Shown: positions 58,049 through 64,000 of the stretch, one piece after another
How positions within the stretch are numbered: position 1 is the first letter of the stretch
Layout: each line of letters opens with the position of its first letter
Assembly: GCA_037178625.1 (NCBI GenBank)
Contig: CM074140.1
Location: 930,001-994,000 of the forward strand
Origin: Skeletonema tropicum
Lineage: Eukaryota; Bacillariophyta; Thalassiosirophyceae; Thalassiosirales; Thalassiosiraceae
Length of the DNA: 64,000 nt
Direction: 5' to 3'
Translations under genes and position numbers: made by a program
Notes under the pieces: model-generated
Seen by the model: the letters and a program-made list of their open reading frames with translations, nothing else
What the model was told of the DNA's origin: nothing
The model's database searches: none

Positions 58049-58799
58049 TTTCATCTATCAGCCATGAAATCATCCCAGATAAAGCTTGTCATGATGCAGG
58101 ATGAAGGGGACCAAGGAACCTCCAACCTGACGAGCGGTCGGAGCGCGGAATCTATATGACAGTTCTTTAAACGTGCTCGATGTCCAATATCTTCGGTGAA
58201 GTAGACTCAGCTGCACATCTCTGCTAAAGATCACTTGATGCAACACATTCATTTATCTCGAAGGTAACATAAAATGTCATGAAGTGTGGCTATGAGCAGC
58301 TGAAGCTTTCTATGTCACAGAGATTCGTCAAGGTCCTCTGACCTCTGTACGAAGGAATTGTGGAGTCCTCTGTTCATTCTGAGTTGGATATCATCCCTAA
58401 ATAATTAACACCACACACACACGCCCGGCAATCTCAACCAGTGTATTGACTTGTATGAGAGTATATTTGGCAATAATTCGCACCCCGAATCAACAGTTAG
58501 TTGATAGTTACTTGTCGATGATTGTCGAGTCGACGGAGAGCAACAGAAGACGAAAAACCATCGACATCGAAAAAGAAGCGGTAGCACTATTCCACATTCG
58601 GCCGTGCCGCAGCCGTTTGCTGCCAATTTCGCGCGAAATGAATAAAACCAAACGCCGACCGCACTCAAATCTATCATGAGGTGTTAGAGAAGGGAGAGAG
58701 GTGGTTATAAGTACCTCGTGATTGTTATTAAGCAGTGTCTAGAGGACCATGGCGGCGTTGAAGTGAAACAGCGAGACTAGTGGAGGCGTGAGTCACGGT
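58049..58799. other. Intergenic, nothing supported
   Basis: Frames on both strands at 58405-58679 overlap each other and lack family features. An (AC)n tract lies at about 58411-58421. Confidence 0.4.
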
Positions 58800-59000
58800 C
58801 ACGCTCAATCACGCTCAATCACGCTCAATCACGCTCAATCACGCTCAATCACGCTCAAGTGGGGAGCGTGACCATACAAGCTGCTAATAAAATTTTTGAG
58901 CGTGATTGAGCGTGATTGAGCGTGATTGAGCGTGATTGAGCGTGATTGAGCGTGATTGAGCGTGACTTTGAGCGTGACTTTGAGCGTGATTGAGCGTGAC
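58800..59000. repeat. 10-bp minisatellite arranged as facing inverted arrays
   Basis: Six units of CACGCTCAAT (58800-58858), a 38-bp spacer, then ten units of the complementary TGAGCGTGAT (58897-59000), two of them with a TT insertion. Together they form a nearly perfect long inverted repeat able to extrude a cruciform or fold as a long hairpin RNA. Confidence 0.9.
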
Positions 59001-59042
59001 CTTCAAAAATCCTTCAAAAATCCTTCAAAAATCCTTCAAAAC
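59001..59042. repeat. 11-bp tandem repeat
   Basis: CTTCAAAAATC repeated three times plus a partial fourth, directly between the minisatellite and the left end of the MULE. Likely replication-slippage product. Confidence 0.85.
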
Positions 59043-59503
59043 ACCATTCCTATTATTGGCAGTTCAGGTTCAGTTATTAGGACGGAGTCCCATTATTTCC
59101 AACCCAAAGGTCCGGGTACTGGATTTCTTGCACACAAGAATGAGAATCCAATTTTCAAAAAAGCAAACGGTCACCCCAAATTCATCAAAACTCAAATAAA
59201 ACAGCAACCCGAAACCACCTCGCTCGCTCAACCCATCGACAACACTGCTTGAGTTACCTATTGACCATGATAAGACGCTGCGGACCGCCGGCCGCCTCCA
59301 CCTGCCCTCTCATCATCCGCAATGTATAACGTCAACACTGTACGGACATGATAAATTATGGATATGTCAAAGAACGGAGCATGATGGGAATTATTTTCTG
59401 CTGTGAACAGAACGGACAAATACCAAAAATAATTGGTGAGAACAACTCTTTTCATGCCACCGACTCGTATTAACTTCAACCATGCTCTAACATTTCCACT
59501 TAC

Positions 59504-60394
59504 ATGTCTCTTTTGACGAAGGATAAAGTAATTCTCTCTATTCCATCTATCATGGCTTGTGTTGAATGCCGAAGGGCCAAGGCAAGGACGAAGACGGACC
59601 TAATAAAGCATGAGTCGCTTCCACCACAACGAATTCAACGTTCGTCCCCTTTGGGACACATAGAATCACCCGGTGATACAAGTGATGTTGATGTGCAACA
59701 AGGGTTCGGTATTTTGTCAGGGAAGAAGAGGGCTCTGGTCAATCAGAAATGACAACTCACTCAAGTATCAAGTGATCACTTCAAGGATGGCATTAGAAAA
59801 GAAAGGAATATCTAGGTAGCTTATCTGCACTTGTGTCAACAAGCTTCCTCAAGGCTGCTCGGGCTGCTTTTCTGTTTACTCTCTGTGCTATTTTCTTGAC
59901 CTGCTCCAACGGTGTTCCATGGAGAAGAACTGACTTGAGACGAAAGGGGTGGCCATTGTTGAGAAGAAAGATGAGTCATCTGTAGTGGGTGTTAAAGTTT
60001 TGGCGTCTCAACCGATGCGTCGAATAAAACCAACTGCGCGTGACTCTTCATACCGACCTGCAATGGACACTCTTGACGTTCTCGATGAATTCCGAATTAC
60101 TGCACGCGAAGAATTTGGGCGGCAAAAGGTAAGAAGTCATTTTTGAAATACACATTCCTCCGACTACAGACGTTGTCAATTATCGAGAGGAAAGATGAGT
60201 CATCAGTAGTGGGTGTTAAAGTTTCGGCGTCTCAACCGATGCGTCGGATAAAACCTACTGCGGATGACTCGTCCCACCGACCTGCAATAGACACTATTTC
60301 TGTGACAGCTCTCCAAGACCTCTTCTCTCCAGAAGTAGTAGTGTCCGACGTCGGCGAAGTTTTGAGGTGCAGCCTTCTTTGTTGTCGAACTTAG
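59504..60394 (+). other. Duplicated coding-like blocks inside the MULE
   Basis: A 111-bp block at 59961-60071 recurs at 60185-60295. In the plus frame both read K-DESSVVGVKV-ASQPMRRIK and about half of the codon changes are synonymous. A second block (60304-60385) is a diverged copy of the transposase gene's 3' end at 60620-60705. A frame at 59504-59752 reads MACVECRRAKARTKTDLIKHE after an in-frame ATG, with no clear family. This may be a decayed second gene or exon set of the element. Confidence 0.4.
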
Positions 60395-60549
60395 TCATGC
60401 AGCTCCAAAGGTCGCAGCCACTTGCAATAAAATAGTTGATGGTTGCTTGCTGTACCAAGTATTGACGCACGCTAGTGGACCGAAGTCATATCATGTGCAT
60501 CCCATTCGCCGACGCACCAAAAGTGGACAGCAACACCGTAATTACAACA

Positions 60550-62571
60550 CTAACTTGAAAATTTACTATTCTTAGCAACTTTTACCCTTGGTGGCCCATT
60601 GTACTCTCTAGAAGTAACAGCTTTCCAAGACCTCTTCTTTCCAGCCGTAGTGGGTTCCGTCGTCGGCGAAGTTGAAGAGTCTTGAGATGCGGCTTCCTTT
60701 GCAGCTATTTTCTTGTGCATGTCAGCAATGCACGACTTCATCATGCGCTCAAACTCTGGTGCCATTTCAGGGCATTGTTTGAGGAGATCACATGCTTCAT
60801 TAAAGACTGGCTTCAATGCGACCTGTACATCTCTAGTAGAATCGACTTCTTGCAAAGAAAGGGTATCTTGTTGGTTCAATTCATCCATGATGGCTTCAAA
60901 GTTACCATCGCTTGAGGCACGAAGCACATCAATTTCACCAAGAATGTAATCATCATCAACAGAGGCTTCCAATTCTTGAGACCCAGATGGGAGATGAGTT
61001 TCTGACAACAACATATCAAATCTGTCAGACCTGTAATGTTGCAAGAGAGAGGGCAGTGAAGCTTTCGGATAGTTCTTGATCCGTTCAACAGCAGGCAAGG
61101 GTTCAACGGGTGGCTTGATCGGCATTGACGAAGGAATGACATGGCAAAACTGCGGCCCCTTAGCATCATTCTTGGCAAGATGATGAAAAAGTTTCGGCAT
61201 CTCTTTTTCTTCAGGACATTCTGGACACCTATATCCCCAATACATGTAATTTGTCCACCATGTTACACTGACACTATGATGTCCAAATCCTTCGAACTTT
61301 GTACCATTTGCGTCGCAAACTGCATTTGCCAATGCATTCATATGTGGGCAGGGAAATCCAGCTCGCTGAAAGTGATAACAATCACAGCTACTGCAGGTTT
61401 CATTCAAATCAACAGTATATGCTCTGCTGAAACGTGGACAATATGCACCTCCAATGTCATCCTCTTCTTCGCTACCCTTGCCATTTGTGTCGTCTGATGA
61501 AATTGTGGCATCATCATCCTCGGCGGACGACCAATCATCAATATAGCGAGAGACAAAGGAATGGTCACAATTTTCCCCCACATACACAACCTGAAACCGA
61601 CTTCTGCCAACACGGCGAACTTTGTAAAGTTGCGCTCTCTTATGTGATTGGACCATCAACCCCTCCGCGTAAGTCAGTAAATGCGGGCCAGTCGGAAGAT
61701 TTGACCAAGAAGACTTGTCTCTATTCCGGAAGTCTCTGCCCACAATTTGATCCAATTCTGCCCGCTTTGCACGATCTTGAATGGACATAGCCTTGGCAGC
61801 TGTGTTCATCGCATGAGTTGCTTTTACGGCTGCAGCATGAGACTTGAGACCATGGTTTGTCCCTTCATGAGCAGAAGTTGTGGCAACACATAGATTGAAG
61901 ACTTCACTCCTGGGATAGAACAGGTAGAGATCCTCATTTGGGAATACATATCCCTTGATGAAAGCAATTGCTCTAGCAATAAGATCCTTCCTGTTTCCAG
62001 CCATCTTCAGAGCATGTTTGCTAGTGAGGCATGAAATTAGTAAATGCTTGCTGATGTCGTACTCCTCTTGAGTGTGGCAATAACCCGGCCGTGTCCAAGA
62101 GTACATCCAGCTATGGATTTGTCGCACAAATGTCATCCATGCTGGGTTTCGTGATGTATCCCAGTTAGTAGTACCCACATGCCTATTCCAACCATTTCCG
62201 AACATATGAAAGGAACATCCGCCAATTCTAGCGTGTGGGCATAACAATTTGATCGCGATTCGAAGCTCCGCATTCTGTTGTGGATCTCCATCGCAGATTA
62301 AGAAGCGAACTCTTGCTAAGACATGTGCGGGCAATATTTTCCTCAAGCCTTCCTGAAACACATACCGAAAGGATGCTCGTCGTTGGTCAGGCAACCACAC
62401 ACGGCAGAAAACAACCTGCTTGTCGACACTTGTGCGGCATGAGAAGGTCAACAAGTGGAACCCATTCTTGTTTGTATGGCTCGTCACATCGAAAGTGACA
62501 ACCTCAGGACATAGAAAGAAGTAGCGCAAAACTGCAATAGTCCCTCGGTAAACTTTATATTTATATCTTTC
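60550..62571 (-). CDS. MULE transposase, 5' end missing
   Basis: The frame is open from 62571 with no ATG at the start, and ERYKYKVYRGTIAVLRYFF joins smoothly to the downstream protein, so upstream exons or sequence are missing. 673 codons. The catalytic MULE domain has VVTFDVTSHTNK (first Asp), VRFLICDGDPQQN (second Asp), the GCSFHM turn with the C-x-x-H of Mutator transposases, and a Glu-containing VATTSAHEGTNHG stretch. A SWIM zinc finger follows at about residues 385-410 (CSSCDCYHF ... CPHMNAL), which MULE proteins use for binding. The tail is acidic then basic (KKRSWKAVTS). No N-terminal DNA-binding domain is seen. No internal stop codons. Confidence 0.8.
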   Translation of the reverse strand, partial: ERYKYKVYRGTIAVLRYFFLCPEVVTFDVTSHTNKNGFHLLTFSCRTSVDKQVVFCRVWLPDQRRASFRYVFQEGLRKILPAHVLARVRFLICDGDPQQNAELRIAIKLLCPHARIGGCSFHMFGNGWNRHVGTTNWDTSRNPAWMTFVRQIHSWMYSWTRPGYCHTQEEYDISKHLLISCLTSKHALKMAGNRKDLIARAIAFIKGYVFPNEDLYLFYPRSEVFNLCVATTSAHEGTNHGLKSHAAAVKATHAMNTAAKAMSIQDRAKRAELDQIVGRDFRNRDKSSWSNLPTGPHLLTYAEGLMVQSHKRAQLYKVRRVGRSRFQVVYVGENCDHSFVSRYIDDWSSAEDDDATISSDDTNGKGSEEEDDIGGAYCPRFSRAYTVDLNETCSSCDCYHFQRAGFPCPHMNALANAVCDANGTKFEGFGHHSVSVTWWTNYMYWGYRCPECPEEKEMPKLFHHLAKNDAKGPQFCHVIPSSMPIKPPVEPLPAVERIKNYPKASLPSLLQHYRSDRFDMLLSETHLPSGSQELEASVDDDYILGEIDVLRASSDGNFEAIMDELNQQDTLSLQEVDSTRDVQVALKPVFNEACDLLKQCPEMAPEFERMMKSCIADMHKKIAAKEAASQDSSTSPTTEPTTAGKKRSWKAVTSREYNGPPRVKVAKNSKFSS

Positions 62572-63069
62572 TTATTAGGACCGACACTGTACGCATCTGA
62601 CTTAGACTGAATATAGTTCTCTGTGAGAGCAACGCTCCACTTAGAACATCGTATCGCTCCGCTCGGCTCATCTTCCCCATGGAGATGCTCCGCTCGCTGC
62701 GCTCGCTTCGCATAGGAGACGGCCCTTCCATTGTCAAGGCGACATTCATTTGCGGTGGTAGGTAGGTGGTAGGTGTAGTGGGTGTGGGAGGTGCGGTGAG
62801 GTCGTGGAAGTGAACTCACCGTTGGCTTGGAGCGGATTTGAAATAGAGGAGGTTCTTGTGTACAAGAAATCCAGTACCCGGACCTTTGGGTTGGAAATAA
62901 TGGGACTCCGTCCTAATAACTGAACCTGAACTGCCAATAATAGGAATGTCTACCCCACCGTCCTTCTCATAGTGGTAGGTACCTAGTAAGCAGAGCGAGG
63001 AGAGCAGCGTCCGATTCGATGTGTGTGTGTGTGTTATTGTGTAGTGGGTAGTGGGTAGTGGTACCAATC
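62572..63069. other. Right MULE end and promoter of the last gene
   Basis: Holds the right TIR and a GTGAGT donor-like site at 62821-62826 that might belong to a lost 5' exon of the transposase. A (GTGT)n tract (63018-63033) precedes the start of the plus-strand gene at 63070. Confidence 0.45.
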
Positions 63070-64000
63070 ATGGCGACCGAACACAGCGGCGGCGCTCGAA
63101 GGAATCACCTACTGTGGTGTATACTTCTCATGATAGGACTTTTTTCAGCTCTGCCATTTCTTCTTCTGCATGGCGCCCAGCTGGAGATTTCATCGCCACC
63201 AATTCATCATGATGTCCAGTCGCATTATCAAAAACACAAGAAAAACAAGAATATCAAAAATAAGGATGATGTTATGATGTCTGCTACCAACAATGGAGGC
63301 AGTCGGTCATCAGAGGCAGAAATGCCTCATGGAACTCCGATTAGAGACGATATAACTTCGCCCTTTTGTCAGCGTTGGTCGTCCTCAGACGCAGCCAATC
63401 GCACACTTCAACCGTTCGATGCGTGGTATACTCATCACCCCAACTGGATTATAACTAAAGAGACAGAAGATATGTTTTGCGTAGAACCATATTGCGAGGA
63501 GGGGAGCAAATCCTATCCTTGCCCAAATGATCGTAGGTCCAATCTCGTAAATGACTTTTGGAGATATTACAACAATCAGTTTAAATCATCATGTGATAAG
63601 GTGCATTATAGATCAATGTGGTCGTCAGGTTGGTCAGCTGACTTTCTGAATGCACAAGAGGGTCTCATTGATGCAACAAACAATTTTCATGCACCATTGG
63701 TCCTGTCTGCACCGTGGCACTATGCTGCAGTCAAAAAGGATTCAACACATAGAACATGTAGCCAGGCAGATTTGACGTGTTACTTTCTGCCATATCATAA
63801 TTGTGGAAGTTTAGACGATATATGTGGCTTTACACCAAGAGAATTTGGTATCACAATTGATGAGTGTACTGGAACCAGTGTTGAGCGCATAACAACATTC
63901 AAAATTCTTCCGGATGTGGAGATTTGGACTGAGAGGGGGTTTTATGCATATCAATTCTTGACGAGGAAGCAACTGTGGCTGCGTCGAGCTGTATTTGACT
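63070..64000 (+). CDS. Type II membrane protein, glycosyltransferase-like, runs off right edge
   Basis: ATG at 63070 and no stop before the window ends (310 codons). A short Arg-flanked head, then a signal anchor (LLWCILLMIGLFSALPFLLL, about 16-35), then a Lys/Asn/His-rich stem (50-100) and a Cys-rich lumenal domain. Visible stretches include DFWRYYNNQF, RSMWSSGWSADFLNAQEGL, HAPLVLSAPWHYAA and LTRKQLWLRRAVFD. Signal anchor plus stem plus globular domain is the layout of Golgi glycosyltransferases, and the KQLWLRRAV end resembles the entry to fucosyltransferase-like catalytic folds. The catalytic half lies outside the window, so the class is a guess. Confidence 0.6.
   Translation, partial: MATEHSGGARRNHLLWCILLMIGLFSALPFLLLHGAQLEISSPPIHHDVQSHYQKHKKNKNIKNKDDVMMSATNNGGSRSSEAEMPHGTPIRDDITSPFCQRWSSSDAANRTLQPFDAWYTHHPNWIITKETEDMFCVEPYCEEGSKSYPCPNDRRSNLVNDFWRYYNNQFKSSCDKVHYRSMWSSGWSADFLNAQEGLIDATNNFHAPLVLSAPWHYAAVKKDSTHRTCSQADLTCYFLPYHNCGSLDDICGFTPREFGITIDECTGTSVERITTFKILPDVEIWTERGFYAYQFLTRKQLWLRRAVFD

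Larger units (their letters stand above)
59045..62948. mobile_element. Mutator-like (MULE) transposon with 96-bp TIRs
   Basis: Inverted repeats at 59045-59140 and 62853-62948, both 96 bp with only one or two differences, start CATTCCTATTATTGGCAG. The interior holds a MULE transposase on the minus strand and a left part with duplicated coding-like blocks. Length 3.9 kb. The expected 9-11-bp target duplication is not visible: the left flank has been overtaken by the 11-bp repeat and the right flank reads TCTACCCCACC. Nearly identical TIRs argue for recent activity even though the transposase lacks an obvious 5' end. Confidence 0.8.

Noticed and set aside
57620..59042. CRISPR-like array
   Set aside because: Repeats are contiguous or inverted without unique spacers, in a eukaryotic context. 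They are ordinary tandem and minisatellite repeats.

Overview
This window looks like nuclear DNA of a photosynthetic stramenopile, most likely a diatom. The signs are short GT-AG introns (about 80-115 nt), leader peptides followed by a Ser/Ala-Phe step of the diatom plastid-import kind (on a citramalate synthase and an asparaginase), a Pro-Thr repeat surface protein, Ser/Asn/Asp homopolymer tracts in intracellular proteins, and several classes of eukaryotic DNA transposon. There are no operons, ribosome binding sites, CRISPR arrays or recognisable tRNA/rRNA genes. Species assignment is inference only.

Layout. 1-14.2 kb is repeat-rich: the edge of a PIF1-type helicase gene, an unknown spliced gene, a spliced hAT transposase, and a 2.2-kb direct duplication carrying two nearly identical 448-aa membrane proteins. 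Between the two copies lie structured repeats and a small Helitron-like element. 14.3-46.1 kb is the gene-dense core: plastid citramalate synthase, membrane glycoside hydrolase (GH5), L-asparaginase, EH-domain protein, a double m3C-type tRNA methyltransferase, a TPR protein, a DUS3-like dihydrouridine synthase, NVL/Rix7 AAA ATPase, a two-Tudor-like protein, an ABCG transporter, a rhodanese-methyltransferase fusion, a METTL26-like protein, a SAP protein and a truncated DPH2. A 576-bp Mutator-type MITE with a 10-bp target duplication sits at 36.2 kb. Several neighbours act in RNA or translation (METTL2/6/8-like, DUS, NVL, DPH2), but each has its own promoter and the proximity need not mean co-function.

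46-64 kb. A long protein of about eighteen 44-residue repeats (47091-51164) ends at a stop codon that belongs to the terminal inverted repeat of a 3,212-bp transposon (51159-54370). The transposon is followed by a 500-N gap, and directly after the gap the reading frame of the host protein resumes (54872-55159), with ATAT on both sides as the probable target duplication. The transposon itself encodes a YqaJ-like PD-(D/E)XK nuclease joined to a piggyBac-like tail and a Cys-rich finger, with no complete DDE transposase that I can see. It is my best candidate for an undescribed system. Further right are tandem and inverted minisatellites, a Mutator-like (MULE) transposon with 96-bp terminal repeats, and the 5' part of a type II membrane protein that runs off the window.

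Intron positions and starts were set by hand from splice motifs and reading-frame continuity. Family calls rest on motif recognition, without database searches.
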